The notes beneath the pieces were generated by a model that was given only the letters and a program-made list of their open reading frames with translations, ran no database searches and was not told the origin of the DNA. Positions 25,854 to 35,588 of a stretch of 64,000 nucleotides of DNA are shown piece after piece (the stretch's first letter is position 1; each line of letters opens with the position of its first letter). Source of the stretch: JBJMQS01 sp045802605 (GTDB taxonomy: Bacteria; Planctomycetota; Planctomycetia; Gemmatales; Gemmataceae); contig JBJMQS010000019.1 in assembly GCA_045802605.1 (NCBI GenBank), positions 124,001-188,000 on the forward strand, in the 5' to 3' direction. A program made the translations under genes and the position numbers.

Positions 25854-25939
25854 AGAGTTAACCGCGCAAGATGCAGATGGCGCGGAGAAAGACAGAGACT
25901 GGTATTTCTCTGCGCTCTCAGGTCTCTGCGGTTAACTCT
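25854..25939. repeat. Palindromic repeat, family A copy 2
   Basis: Ends agagttaaccgc (25854-25865) and gcggttaactct (25928-25939) are complementary. The interior has gcggagaaa and tttctctgc. Sequence and layout match the repeat at 4321-4398. It spans the gap between the transporter start and the stop codon of the next minus-strand gene. Confidence 0.75.
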
Positions 25940-26487
25940 TATTGCGTTGGAGTCGCGCCGGGCGGCGGCGTACCATGATCGACCGAGAGCGAGTTGGGCG
26001 CCGCATAAATTGGCATGCCATGGACCGGCTCATACCGCGTCACCAAGTGCACATTGCGGATGTCCGGACGATAGGTGCCCCACGGCAAAAACACCGTGTA
26101 GCCTTCACCTATCGCATCCTTCTTGGCCAGTTTCTTGAGTGTCAGCGGGTCGAATCGCCATTCTTCAATTTGCTTGCCGCCATTGGGAAGTGTCTCGCCC
26201 GGTCGGACCGTGTCGTCGTACATATCGATTACTAACGAGCCATCGCCAATGAATGGGAAGTCCGCGACCGCACCAAACAAATACAGGCGGCCAGCCAGGC
26301 CCGGGGCCGGCGTCCCATTGCGCGTCGGGTCGGGCGCGTAGATCACCTTATTGTTCCAGGCCGCGCCGACTTGACACACGGCCGGACAAGTGAACTCCGA
26401 ATTGAACGTGAACTTCTCGGGCAGGATGCAGCCGGGAAAAAACAACAAGACGGCGGCACACGCGATCATTGAAAAAGCAAAGCGCAT
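25939..26487 (-). CDS. Hypothetical lipoprotein downstream of the secretin gene
   Basis: A 182-residue protein from the ATG at 26487; the longer open frame upstream is repeat DNA. It begins MRFAFSMIACAAVLLFFPGC, a lipoprotein signal with cysteine at about residue 20. The mature part contains TCPAVCQVGAAWNNKVIYAPDPTRNG, then RLYLFGAVADFPFIGDGSLVIDMYDD and FLPWGTYRPDIRNVHLVTRYEPV. This is a pattern seen in planctomycete outer-envelope lipoproteins, but no named family was recognised. It follows the secretin gene on the same strand, separated by a 102-bp palindromic repeat. Confidence 0.7.
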   Translation of the reverse strand: MRFAFSMIACAAVLLFFPGCILPEKFTFNSEFTCPAVCQVGAAWNNKVIYAPDPTRNGTPAPGLAGRLYLFGAVADFPFIGDGSLVIDMYDDTVRPGETLPNGGKQIEEWRFDPLTLKKLAKKDAIGEGYTVFLPWGTYRPDIRNVHLVTRYEPVHGMPIYAAPNSLSVDHGTPPPGATPTQ

Positions 26488-26510
26488 CCAGTCCTTTCGC
26501 GCACCCCTTC

Positions 26511-26612
26511 GGTCCCCTCCCCCCTTGTGGGGGAGGGTTAGGGTGGGGGGTATGGAGCCGGTGGCTCTTTGACCCCCCACCCTAACCCTCCCCCACAAGG
26601 GGGGAGGGGACC
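26511..26612. repeat. 102-bp palindromic repeat with perfect 41-bp arms
   Basis: The arms 26511-26551 and 26572-26612 are exact reverse complements (core gggagggttagggtgggggg), with a 20-nt centre. It lies between the secretin stop and the following lipoprotein start. A shorter related palindrome lies at 59300-59350. Confidence 0.92.
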
Positions 26613-26657
26613 GGAGGGAGAAGCGAGCGAACACAAGGTCACTGCAAGTTGTGCTGA

Positions 26658-29600
26658 CTAGAAGTCCTTGCGATAAATCCATGGCTTGGACTCCTCCTGA
26701 GCCTTGCGTTGCTGTTCCTTGCGATCCGCTTCCGCCTTCTTCGCGTCTTTCCACGTCGTTTGCGGTACGCCCGAGGGCTGAGCCTGCTGCGGAGCCGGCG
26801 TTTGCAAACTCGCGGGCTGGATCGAACCGTTGCGCGGTGATTTGGTTTGTTCGCCGGGCGGTGCCGTCGGCGGCAACGCCTGCGGGGCCGGCAGCGGGAT
26901 CGGCCCCTGCCCGGCATCAACAGTCGGTGGCATGATCGCGGGCATCGGCGGAGTCGCACAGGGCGGCGTCGGCAGGATCGACGAGATGTTGTTCGCCCCG
27001 TGGATCTTGCCCACGTCGCCGAGCACCCAGTCCATACGCCGCGATTCTTCCAACATGATCCGATCCGCATCGGCCTGGCAGCGCACTATGTGCGGAGTCA
27101 AGATCACGAGCAGTTCCTGCTTCAGCCTTTGCTGCGTACGGAACCGGAAGGCGGAGCCGACCACCGGCAAATCGCCGAGCCAAGGAATTTTGTTTTCTTG
27201 CTTCGTATCGCTCGTCGTGATCATGCCGCCGATGACGACTGTCTCACCGTCAGGCGCTGTCACTGTCGTTTCGACTTGCTGCACGTTGAGGGCGGTGCCA
27301 AGCTGACCGTTACCCAATTGCACCGGCGTCGGTACTACGCTGGATATTTCCGGGAACACCCGCATCAGCACTTTGCCGTCAGGGGTGATACGAGGGGTAA
27401 CCTTGAGCAACACGCCGACATTACGGCGCTCGATGTTGTTTTGCGAGATGCCTGTGGCCGTCACGACGGTGTTGGTAACAATCGGGATTTCCTGGCCGAT
27501 GTTTACCGCCGCTTGTTGATTGTCGAGCGTCATCACCTGCGGCCGGCTCAACACATCGACGCGGCCTTGTACCTTCAAAGCGCGAATGAGCAGATTGAAT
27601 GAGTCGCTGCCGGCCGAGAAGATAAGGCCGCCGAAATTGCCGAATTGCGACTGGCGACCGACGCCAAGGTTACCAAGGCCTTGAACCCCAACTACGTTTT
27701 GCCCAATGATATTTGTGTTTGGCAGCGGGTCCGTCGTGTTGAAATTAAACAGCGGCACACCGCCGATCGGTGTGTTAGCGACTTGGGTCTGCGTGTAAGC
27801 GGTGCTATTGACGGTTGATCCGTTCGGCAAAACGCTGCGCTGAAACAGCACAGGCGTCTGGATGCCCAGTTCGACGCCGAACTCTTCGTTGTTCGTCAGC
27901 GTCACCTGAGCGACTAGCACCTGGATCACCACCTGTGGCGGCATCTCATCGAGGTGCACAATCATCTTCAAGAGCTCGTCAAAATACTTGGGCGTCGCTG
28001 AGATCAAGAGATTGTTCGTAATCGGCTCCGGCACGATCACCACGTCGCGCTGGATTTCCTGAAACGCAGTGAGCTGTTGGCCATTTCGCAGCACCGCAAT
28101 GCTCTGAGTCAAAAACTGCTGGAGCGAATTGGCGACATCCGCAGCCGTGGCATTGTGAAGTCGGTAAACTTCAAACCTCCGCTGTTGCACATCCGCGTCT
28201 TCCAGACGGCTGATCACAGCTTCGATCACTTCGAGATCGTTGCGGCTACCGGCAACGATGACACTGTTGGTCCGATCGTCGATTGAAATCTTCAGATCGA
28301 CCAGCGTGGCACCTTCGGCGGGCTGAGTCGTCAAAGATAAAAGTGGCCGTGAACCCGTAGAGGTCGGGGCACCGACCGTTGGACCGGTCAGTCCTGGGGC
28401 CGCGCCTGGGGGACGCGCCCCGGCAGGAGCAGCACCGAGGAACAATTGCTGCAAAAGGTTGGCGGTTTGGACGGCGTCGGCTTTCTTCAGCGTGAAGATC
28501 TTCATCTCGGACCGCGCCGAGGAAACAATGTCCAGGTCTTTGATCAACGCTTCGATCAACTCAATCGTCCGCGTCGGCGCGGCGACGATCAAGCTGTTTG
28601 AGCGGGGCTCCGAAGTAATGCGAACATCTTCGAGAAGACCCGATTCCACGGCAGTTCCCGGCTTACTGTAAAACCGCAACGTGCTGGATTTCACGCCAGT
28701 GCTCGGAACACCTGCAGTCGGCGCGGCCCCTGGCGCGGCCCCTGGCGCGGCACCTGTGGGCCGGCTGACGCCTGGCTGCGTCAGTGCGGCCGCAGGTCGC
28801 GGGACGATGCCCGGAGCACCAGCCGCGGTCGGAGCCAACGCACCCTGCGCGATCGCCTGCAATAGGGTGTTGGCAAGTTCATCCGAGAGAGCATTGCGCA
28901 GCTTGATAATTCGCAAATCATTAATCGCGCTCGATACATTGTTGTCGATCCGCTCGATGAGATCTCGGATCTCAGCCAGGTCGGCCGGCGACGCCTGCAC
29001 GAACACTGTGTTCGAGGGATCGTCGCTGGTGATCCGGATCTGATTCTGGATATCGGTCTCGTTGTAGCGCGTGGCGTAAAAGGCTTGAATTTGAGCGGCC
29101 ACGCGGGCGGCCGCGGCTTTCTTGAGCGGGAACGAGAATGCGCGGGCGCTCGGCGCGGTCGGTTGATCGAGCCGTTCGATTTCACGCATTACGTCTTTGG
29201 TTCGACCCTTCGGCGTGCCCAAGAGGATCGCGTTGAACCGCGGCAGCGGGATCATCACGACGGAGGACGGGGCATCTGTCTGCTGCGTGAATGTGCCATT
29301 GTTCGTCGTGGTTCGCGTGGTCGCGCTGCGGGCTTGGTCTTGCAGCGGCACACTCACATTGCCATTCGGCGAGACCACAACCTTCGAAAACAAATTGCTC
29401 AAAATGCTGACGATGTTCGTCGCATCGCCGTGCTTCATGCCGACAAGTTGGAACTCGATTTCAGCATCCTTGGCCGTCTCTTGGATGATTTTGACGAGAC
29501 GGAGGATCTCCTCGACGTCTTCCTTGTTCTCGCCATCGACGATGATCACACCGAGTTCACGCAGCGCCTGCACGTTGACCGTGCCGAGCGGACTGCGGAT

Positions 29601-32528
29601 ATCGCCCGGATCGCGAGGCTGAGCGGGTTGTTGAGGATTGGTTTGCGGCGGGCGGTTGTCTTGCCGGACTAGCTGCGGGCCGGCGTCGGCCGGGGTCTCG
29701 GTCTGCCAATGCCCAATCGGCTGAATTGCCGGGTCGAAGAGAACTGATTCATTTGCGTCATCCGTGTTCGCGGGATGTCGGCCGTCCTTGGCCCCCCGCT
29801 CAAAATTTTCCGGCCCTCCTCCGGGCTCGCGTTCAGGAGCGCGGTTGAAGCGTTGGGTGTTGCCGCGTCCACCGCGGTTGCCACCTCCTCCGCCACCGCC
29901 GAACCCGCCACCGCCAAAGCCGCCGCCGAATCGACCTCCACCGCCGGGAAACTGATTGCCCATGTTGCGGTTGTTGTTCATGCCGTTGTTCGAACGGCCA
30001 TGCAACGCGTCGATCGCCCGCTCCAAAACTTCCGGATCGAGGCCCTTGATTGGCACAATCTGCACCGAGCGTGGCGAACCTCTGGCGGTCATCTCGAGCG
30101 AGTCCACTAACTTGGCGATGTCCTTATAAAGCCCTTCCGAACAGTGCACGACGATTGAGTTGATCTGTTCTTCAGTGCTAACTGTCAAGGCGGCCGGTCG
30201 CGGATTTCCTGACGCGTCGGTTAAGCGTTGATTCTGTTGCCCGCCTCCACCGAGGAAGAAGGGCACGCGTGGATTGCCGCCACCGGCGGTTGTGTTGTTC
30301 GAGCTGATCGAATCCTTATAGATGTCGCGGATTACGTCAGCGACGTTGGAAGCCCGCGAGTATTTCAGCGGGCCGATGACATAGGTTTTGGTCAGCGTCC
30401 GCGTCTCGTCGGAGTTATCAATTGCTTCTTTGATCAGCCGGCGGATGGAGAGCATATCGGCCGGACTGGCCTTAATGAGCAATGAGTTCGAAGCCGGGTC
30501 GGCCACCACGCGGACCTTGGCACCAGCCGGTGAGGAAGAGGTGGGCTGTTGTCCTCCCATGCCGCCAAAACCGCCACCGAAACCGCGACCGCCGCCTCCA
30601 CCGAACGGGAAGCCAAATTGCGGCTGATTCCCGCCGGTGTTCCCGCGCGGACCATTGAATGCCTCGTCGATGACCTTGGCGGCGTCGGTGGCATTGGCGT
30701 TCTTCAAGCGAATGATTTCGAAATCGCCGTCGGCCGTGGTCGAGGTCAAAAGCCGGGCCAATTCGTTGGCCAATTTCAACGCCTCGGGGTCTTCGCTGGT
30801 GATAATCAATTTGTTGCCGACCGCGGTGATCGTGACCGGCTTGCCACCGCCTGGCTTCTGCGCCTGAGGATCCGCAAGCACTTGCGGTTCCTCACGAGGA
30901 CCACCCTTCCCGGCTTCCTTGGGTGCCGGCTTCTCTTCCGGGCGCGGCTGGTTCGGCGTGACGACTTTGACTGGGTTATTCCGCATCTGGCCCATGAGCC
31001 GTTCGAGCTCTGCCGCGACTGCCGCCGCTCCACCGCGATCGAGCGTGATAACGCGCACGTTGCCCGTTGCGTTTGACGCCTCGCCCTCGCTCAGCGCCTT
31101 AATGGTCAATTTCACATCAGCGACTTGGTCTGGAGTGCCTTTTACGATGATGCCATTGCGACCGACATCCGCCTCCAAGTAGGGCCCGCTGGTATTAAGC
31201 CGCGAATCCGTGGTTTGAAACATCCCTTTGAGAGTGGAAGCCAGCTTCTCGGCTTCGAGATTCACAAGTGGAATGAATTCGGCCGTGTTGCCTTTCACAT
31301 CCGCGCCAGCAATCAGTTTCGCAATTTCGAAGTGTTCGTCCGCGCCGGCCAAGACCATGACCGACGAACTGCCCACTGAGGAGATCCGCACACTGGTGTT
31401 GGCCTTGTAAATCTCTTGCAAAGTCTTGGCCATCGCATCGGCTGAACCCGGCGCAGTCACGTACGTCTTCAAAGTCGGCGGGCCAACAGTGATTGGCCGC
31501 TGGCCCTGCTGCGGCACATCAACGCGGGTCATGATATCCCGGGCTTGTGCGATTTTGTCAGGCGGGCCACTCACGAGCACCGTGTTAAGTCGTTCGTCAG
31601 ACGTGATGTAGAACGGTCGCAATTTCGGAAGCTGTACCGCGGGCTGCTGTGGTTGATTGCCGCCCTTTTGCTGCGGCTGATTCCCACCCTGTTGCGGGTT
31701 TGCCGCGGCCGCCTGACGAATCAGTGCGTTGACGTCGCCGAGCAGATCCTTCAGAATCTTCTCAGCGTCACGAGCCTTGATGTACTTGCACTCGTGGGAG
31801 AAGCTCTCATTCTGGCCGTTCTTCTCACTCTTCTCCATCATGTCGAGCGTGTCTTTGATTCGCCTCAGCGTTTTGACGGTATCTTGCAAAAGCAACTGAT
31901 TGGACCGGGTCAGCGCGTTGATCTCGCCAAACGGCCCCATCATCTTTTTGACCTCGGGCGCCACATCCTCGGCGTTCATCGACTTCAAATCGACAACCAC
32001 CGAAACGATCTCAGTCGCACCGCGAGTCGGTAATTCATCGAGCCGAATCCGCGGCAAAATGGCCGGGTCTATCGGCATGTCGGCTGGGATGACCGTGAAC
32101 GACGCGTCACGCCGAATCATGATGTATTTCTGATTCAGTAGAGCTTCATTGATGACGTCGATCACTTCTGGAATGGTGTACTTCTTCTTGGGGTTTCCGA
32201 AGTAGCTGAACGTGCCCGTCGGTTTGGCGACGGTGATTACTGGAAGCCCGGTCTCAGTGCTGAGCCATTCGAGTACGCTGGTCCACGGACGATCCCGCAT
32301 TTCGAACGAAACGGTCTTGTCGGCTCGGCCCGCATCGGCGGGCGGGTTCACAGGCGTAATAACTGTTGGTGGCGGAGCGGGTTGTTGCGGAGCTGGCTGT
32401 GGCACCGCCGCGGGCGGCTGCGACTGGGCGATCGGCTGTTGGGCCGAGAGTTCGACCATCCCCAGCGCGAGCACGACCGCCGCGGCTATCCAGCGGACAC
32501 CCTGGCCAAACTTGTGGTGCGTTCGCAT
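26658..32528 (-). CDS. gspD: Giant secretin (GspD-like) with about 13 N-domain repeats
   Basis: Outer-membrane pore of the secretion system. The ATG at 32528 gives about 1,956 residues with a signal peptide (GVRWIAAAVVLALGMVELSAQ). An STN-like domain (VSFEMRDRPWTSVLEWLSTETG) is followed by about 13 copies of the secretin N-domain signature, for example SNQLLLQDTVKTLRRIKDTLD near residue 220, LNTVLVSGPPDKIAQARDIM, SNTVFVQASPADLAEIRDLI, SNSLIVAAPTRTIELIEALI and TNNLLISATPKYFDELLKMI near 1500. Usual GspD has three or four. Two glycine-rich linkers lie near residues 630-660 and 845-895. The secretin domain (VEIPIVT-like GQEIPIVTNTVV; VVIGGMITTSDTKQENKIPWLGDLPVVGSAFR; ELLVILTPHIV) ends near 1820, with a proline-rich tail after it. 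Confidence 0.9.
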   Translation of the reverse strand: MRTHHKFGQGVRWIAAAVVLALGMVELSAQQPIAQSQPPAAVPQPAPQQPAPPPTVITPVNPPADAGRADKTVSFEMRDRPWTSVLEWLSTETGLPVITVAKPTGTFSYFGNPKKKYTIPEVIDVINEALLNQKYIMIRRDASFTVIPADMPIDPAILPRIRLDELPTRGATEIVSVVVDLKSMNAEDVAPEVKKMMGPFGEINALTRSNQLLLQDTVKTLRRIKDTLDMMEKSEKNGQNESFSHECKYIKARDAEKILKDLLGDVNALIRQAAAANPQQGGNQPQQKGGNQPQQPAVQLPKLRPFYITSDERLNTVLVSGPPDKIAQARDIMTRVDVPQQGQRPITVGPPTLKTYVTAPGSADAMAKTLQEIYKANTSVRISSVGSSSVMVLAGADEHFEIAKLIAGADVKGNTAEFIPLVNLEAEKLASTLKGMFQTTDSRLNTSGPYLEADVGRNGIIVKGTPDQVADVKLTIKALSEGEASNATGNVRVITLDRGGAAAVAAELERLMGQMRNNPVKVVTPNQPRPEEKPAPKEAGKGGPREEPQVLADPQAQKPGGGKPVTITAVGNKLIITSEDPEALKLANELARLLTSTTADGDFEIIRLKNANATDAAKVIDEAFNGPRGNTGGNQPQFGFPFGGGGGRGFGGGFGGMGGQQPTSSSPAGAKVRVVADPASNSLLIKASPADMLSIRRLIKEAIDNSDETRTLTKTYVIGPLKYSRASNVADVIRDIYKDSISSNNTTAGGGNPRVPFFLGGGGQQNQRLTDASGNPRPAALTVSTEEQINSIVVHCSEGLYKDIAKLVDSLEMTARGSPRSVQIVPIKGLDPEVLERAIDALHGRSNNGMNNNRNMGNQFPGGGGRFGGGFGGGGFGGGGGGGNRGGRGNTQRFNRAPEREPGGGPENFERGAKDGRHPANTDDANESVLFDPAIQPIGHWQTETPADAGPQLVRQDNRPPQTNPQQPAQPRDPGDIRSPLGTVNVQALRELGVIIVDGENKEDVEEILRLVKIIQETAKDAEIEFQLVGMKHGDATNIVSILSNLFSKVVVSPNGNVSVPLQDQARSATTRTTTNNGTFTQQTDAPSSVVMIPLPRFNAILLGTPKGRTKDVMREIERLDQPTAPSARAFSFPLKKAAAARVAAQIQAFYATRYNETDIQNQIRITSDDPSNTVFVQASPADLAEIRDLIERIDNNVSSAINDLRIIKLRNALSDELANTLLQAIAQGALAPTAAGAPGIVPRPAAALTQPGVSRPTGAAPGAAPGAAPTAGVPSTGVKSSTLRFYSKPGTAVESGLLEDVRITSEPRSNSLIVAAPTRTIELIEALIKDLDIVSSARSEMKIFTLKKADAVQTANLLQQLFLGAAPAGARPPGAAPGLTGPTVGAPTSTGSRPLLSLTTQPAEGATLVDLKISIDDRTNSVIVAGSRNDLEVIEAVISRLEDADVQQRRFEVYRLHNATAADVANSLQQFLTQSIAVLRNGQQLTAFQEIQRDVVIVPEPITNNLLISATPKYFDELLKMIVHLDEMPPQVVIQVLVAQVTLTNNEEFGVELGIQTPVLFQRSVLPNGSTVNSTAYTQTQVANTPIGGVPLFNFNTTDPLPNTNIIGQNVVGVQGLGNLGVGRQSQFGNFGGLIFSAGSDSFNLLIRALKVQGRVDVLSRPQVMTLDNQQAAVNIGQEIPIVTNTVVTATGISQNNIERRNVGVLLKVTPRITPDGKVLMRVFPEISSVVPTPVQLGNGQLGTALNVQQVETTVTAPDGETVVIGGMITTSDTKQENKIPWLGDLPVVGSAFRFRTQQRLKQELLVILTPHIVRCQADADRIMLEESRRMDWVLGDVGKIHGANNISSILPTPPCATPPMPAIMPPTVDAGQGPIPLPAPQALPPTAPPGEQTKSPRNGSIQPASLQTPAPQQAQPSGVPQTTWKDAKKAEADRKEQQRKAQEESKPWIYRKDF

Positions 32529-32931
32529 GTGAAGCACTCCGAAACCTCCCGCGCCTGCGGGCGCAAGCGCAGCCCGCTGCGGCGGGATACCCCGGGACAA
32601 TCCTTATTTTCGGCAAAGTCACCCGGGGAAATGATGAAAATTGACCAATCCACCCCGGATTACATTAAGTCGCCACCAACCCGAACCGACAGAGGTGCCC
32701 AGCCTATGCCGTCATTGTAGACGAACGAATCTTGCCTCCCCTACGAATTCAACACCAGATTCGCGGGCACAGGGCTGAAAATGGCGAAATCGGTCGCCGG
32801 GTCGCCGGATGAAAACGGCTGAGATAAACCCCGCCGCTCTTTGCAAATCTCAAATAACCGACCGTTTTCTTTCAAATTCTTTCAAAAAGCGACAGAAATG
32901 TCCCCAAAAGGAGCGGCAGGACCGCCGTGGA
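32529..32931. other. 403-bp gap between gspM-like and secretin genes
   Basis: No gene was recognised. It holds the untranslated region before the secretin start (an in-frame extension to 32600 has no ribosome binding site) and a short homopurine-poor stretch near 32870-32890 (ttctttcaaattctttcaaaaa). An independent promoter for the secretin gene is likely here but was not identified. Confidence 0.4.
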
Positions 32932-34047
32932 TTATTTCGGCTTTTCCTCGGCGGCCGGCTTCTTCGGCGTGACCAACCCGTGCGTCTGCGCCTCTTCGAG
33001 GGAGAGCCGGTTCATATCCGAGAGCCACTGACCTAAGTGCAGCGAGTAATAGAAGTCTTCATCCTGCAAATACATTTCACGATCGGTGAGTTTCAACACG
33101 AGCCAGCGATGCTGCAGCTCACCATTCTCGTCCATGATCTCGATCGCTTTGCCGCTGCGGAGCACCCGCCGGCGGCCGCCCAACATGTATGTCTCTTCCA
33201 CGCGGAAGCCATCGCCATCCAAGCGCGGATGCACGGTGAACTCGTGTTGGTTGTAGGCGTCGTAAAATGTCGCCTCTAGTCCTTTCTCACCTTCGGTCAG
33301 ACTTACGAACTTGATGTGCTTGGCGTAATCGACATCGCTTTTTCGTGTTTGTTGTGCCGCCGCTGGTGGAGCCGGCCCGAAGAACATATCTCGTCCCGCG
33401 ATCGCCCCGTACTTGCGCGGTTCGCTGGCCAGCAACTTCACTTCCGGCGGCTTCTCGGGCAGAAGCGTCTTGCGATGCTCGGCATTGTCGAGCACCAGCG
33501 CCTCCACGGTCAAATTGATATCGAGGTCACTCGTCCGAGCGCCCTGGGCACCAGACAGTGGCCGCTGCACGGCAATGTTGTGAATCTGATGCAACAGCGG
33601 CAGCTTGTAGAACTTCTCCATGAAGTCTACGAGCGCGACTAGCTCTCCCTTGGCCTGCACTGTGAAAATCAACCGAGAATAAATCGGCTTCTTGTTCGCT
33701 TGCTGCGGACTGGTCTTGGTGTCGAGCGGTTTGGGCGTGACGCTGAACGAGCCGGCCTCGAACCCGCTCGCGCGAAGCATCTTGCTCAACTGGTCCTCGT
33801 ACTCCCGGCGAGCTAGGTCCGCATCGGCCGGCAGGCTCAGCATGCGATACTTGCCGAGATCTCGTTTCCGCGCTTCGATGCCATCGACCATCTCGCGGCG
33901 TTCGTGGATATCCTTCAATACCTGAGCGATCTGTTCTTCCCGTTGATTGATCGGCTTGATCCACAATTCGGCAATGATCAGCCAGCCGCCAATCAAAAGG
34001 ATGACGGGCAGCACGATGAGGGCCAGCGTTCGTTCACGCTTGCTCAT
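32932..34047 (-). CDS. gspM: PilO/GspM-like assembly platform protein
   Basis: A 371-residue inner-membrane protein with a single N-terminal helix (LALIVLPVILLIGGWLIIAELWI). A coiled-coil segment (REEQIAQVLKDIHERREMVDGIEARKRDL) and a ferredoxin-like periplasmic region (SRLIFTVQAKGELVALVDFMEKFYKLPLLHQIHNI) follow, the typical layout of PilO and GspM. About 170 extra residues after that form a beta-rich domain (FYDAYNQHEFTVHPRLDGDGFRVEETYMLGG) that I cannot name. Its start overlaps the stop of the GspL-like gene (ATGA), so the two are translationally coupled. The name gspM is assigned by position and layout. Confidence 0.75.
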   Translation of the reverse strand: MSKRERTLALIVLPVILLIGGWLIIAELWIKPINQREEQIAQVLKDIHERREMVDGIEARKRDLGKYRMLSLPADADLARREYEDQLSKMLRASGFEAGSFSVTPKPLDTKTSPQQANKKPIYSRLIFTVQAKGELVALVDFMEKFYKLPLLHQIHNIAVQRPLSGAQGARTSDLDINLTVEALVLDNAEHRKTLLPEKPPEVKLLASEPRKYGAIAGRDMFFGPAPPAAAQQTRKSDVDYAKHIKFVSLTEGEKGLEATFYDAYNQHEFTVHPRLDGDGFRVEETYMLGGRRRVLRSGKAIEIMDENGELQHRWLVLKLTDREMYLQDEDFYYSLHLGQWLSDMNRLSLEEAQTHGLVTPKKPAAEEKPK

Positions 34048-35579
34048 TGGCCCCCCATCATGTTGAAGAAGTTGAATCCACCGTTGCCCTCATTCTTCTT
34101 AGGTGGGGCTTCGGCATTCAGAGTTCGTGTGAACTTCTCCGGCGGCTTTCGCTCCACGTCAAATCGCAGCGTGAATTGTTGCGGAAAGTTCCGCCGGTCG
34201 ATACCGAGGGTGTTGCCCGACTGGCTCTTCGGCTCGACGCGATACGTGCCCTCGGCCACTAGCTCACGCATCAACTGTTCCAGCGGCTTGGAGTCCGCGG
34301 TTGACAGGCCTTTGAGCTGTACCCGGCCAACGTACTTGTTGCGGCCCGCGGCCGGCACTGGATCGGCATTCAATTGCACGAGCCGCAGCTTGGTGATGTC
34401 CGGGAATCTCGCGGTGAGATCGTAAAACTCATCGAGCCAAACGACCTCGGTGCTAAGCCAATCGTCGAGCGCCTTGGCCCGCCGCTTGTCCGGATCGAGA
34501 CCCGAGAGTTGCGAATCGAGACTGCTTCGCTCGGCGATAAGATTGGCCAGCATGCGGTCCTTCGACGAAACCTGCCAATATCCCAAGCCAACGAGTAGCA
34601 ACACAATCGCGGCGAAAACGCCGGCGGCGATCAAGATCGGCCGGCGATTCGGATCGACGGGCGGCTTCGGTTCGCGCGGCTTGGCGAAGTTGATCGGTAG
34701 TTCTGTGTTCGCTTGCAGCAATCGCGCCAGGCCAGCCGCCGTCGCTGACTCGCCGGCCACCGCATCGGGCTGCCCCAGGTCCGCGAGCGGGTGCAGCGGA
34801 TGGACCGGCACCGCCAGCGTCTCGCGCAACTTCGCGCTCGCGCCGGCTGGGGCGGTGCCTTCCGCCAGATACAGCGCTCGCACCGGCCAATTCGCAAATT
34901 GCCCGTTATAGACTGCAAGGTTGCGGCGCACTTCGCCCAGCAGCGACGCATCGCTGGTGAGCACCGGCGCACCGATCGCCCGGCTAAACAATAGCTGCTC
35001 GCCGCGCGCGACTAAGAATTCCCCACCCTGCGGCCCCACCGTCATGGCCGCGATGGCGACCGTCGGATCTGGCTGCACGCTCGACGAGCGAGCGGCCGCC
35101 ACGATGCCATAGGCCCGGGGCACTACCGCTTGAATTTTCAGCCCGGCCCCTTGCGCGAACAATTGCAACGCTCGGAGTAGTTCTTTCTTAATCGCGACGA
35201 CCAAGGCGCGCTTCTCGGCGACGCCGTCGCCCCGCGGCTGATAGTCGATGACGATGTCATCGCCGGCATCAGTGAGTTCTTTGAGCGCCTGGAACCGCAC
35301 GACGGCCGGCTCTTCGTGCGTGGGTACAGCCGGGTATTTGATTTCTTTGAGAACTAATCGTTCACGGCCGATGCCGATCACCAAAGGCGCTGGCGCAATC
35401 CCGAAGCCATTGAGCCGATCGCGCAGAGCCTTGCCTTGGGCTTCGGCGGTCGTGAGCGTGAGGAGCTTGTCATCATCCCAACTGCGCACGGCTTCGACCT
35501 GCAACCCACCGCGACCGGTGGTCGCAGGGAGCAGCATGACATGACTGCCTTCGATATCGAGAATCAACACACGCGGCAT
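34044..35579 (-). CDS. gspL: GspL-like protein: PilM domain fused to PilN domain
   Basis: Inner-membrane platform component linking the cytoplasmic ATPase to the periplasmic parts. Residues 1-250 form an actin-like PilM/GspL cytoplasmic domain (VLILDIEGSHVMLL, PLVIGIGRERLVLKEIKYPAVP, VVPRAYGIVAAARS). A proline-rich linker and one membrane helix near residues 305-325 follow (RRPILIAAGVFAAIVLLLVGLGYWQ). The rest is a PilN-like periplasmic region with coiled coil and a ferredoxin-like domain (VQLKGLSTADSKPLEQLMRELVA). In type IV pilus loci these are two genes, pilM and pilN. It overlaps the GspM-like gene by 4 bp and follows gspK by 9 bp. Confidence 0.8.
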   Translation of the reverse strand: MPRVLILDIEGSHVMLLPATTGRGGLQVEAVRSWDDDKLLTLTTAEAQGKALRDRLNGFGIAPAPLVIGIGRERLVLKEIKYPAVPTHEEPAVVRFQALKELTDAGDDIVIDYQPRGDGVAEKRALVVAIKKELLRALQLFAQGAGLKIQAVVPRAYGIVAAARSSSVQPDPTVAIAAMTVGPQGGEFLVARGEQLLFSRAIGAPVLTSDASLLGEVRRNLAVYNGQFANWPVRALYLAEGTAPAGASAKLRETLAVPVHPLHPLADLGQPDAVAGESATAAGLARLLQANTELPINFAKPREPKPPVDPNRRPILIAAGVFAAIVLLLVGLGYWQVSSKDRMLANLIAERSSLDSQLSGLDPDKRRAKALDDWLSTEVVWLDEFYDLTARFPDITKLRLVQLNADPVPAAGRNKYVGRVQLKGLSTADSKPLEQLMRELVAEGTYRVEPKSQSGNTLGIDRRNFPQQFTLRFDVERKPPEKFTRTLNAEAPPKKNEGNGGFNFFNMMGGQ

Positions 35580-35588
35580 ACTGCCATT

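Noticed and set aside
26847..27602. 251-aa plus-strand frame opposite the secretin pore domain
   Set aside because: Antisense to the conserved secretin domain.
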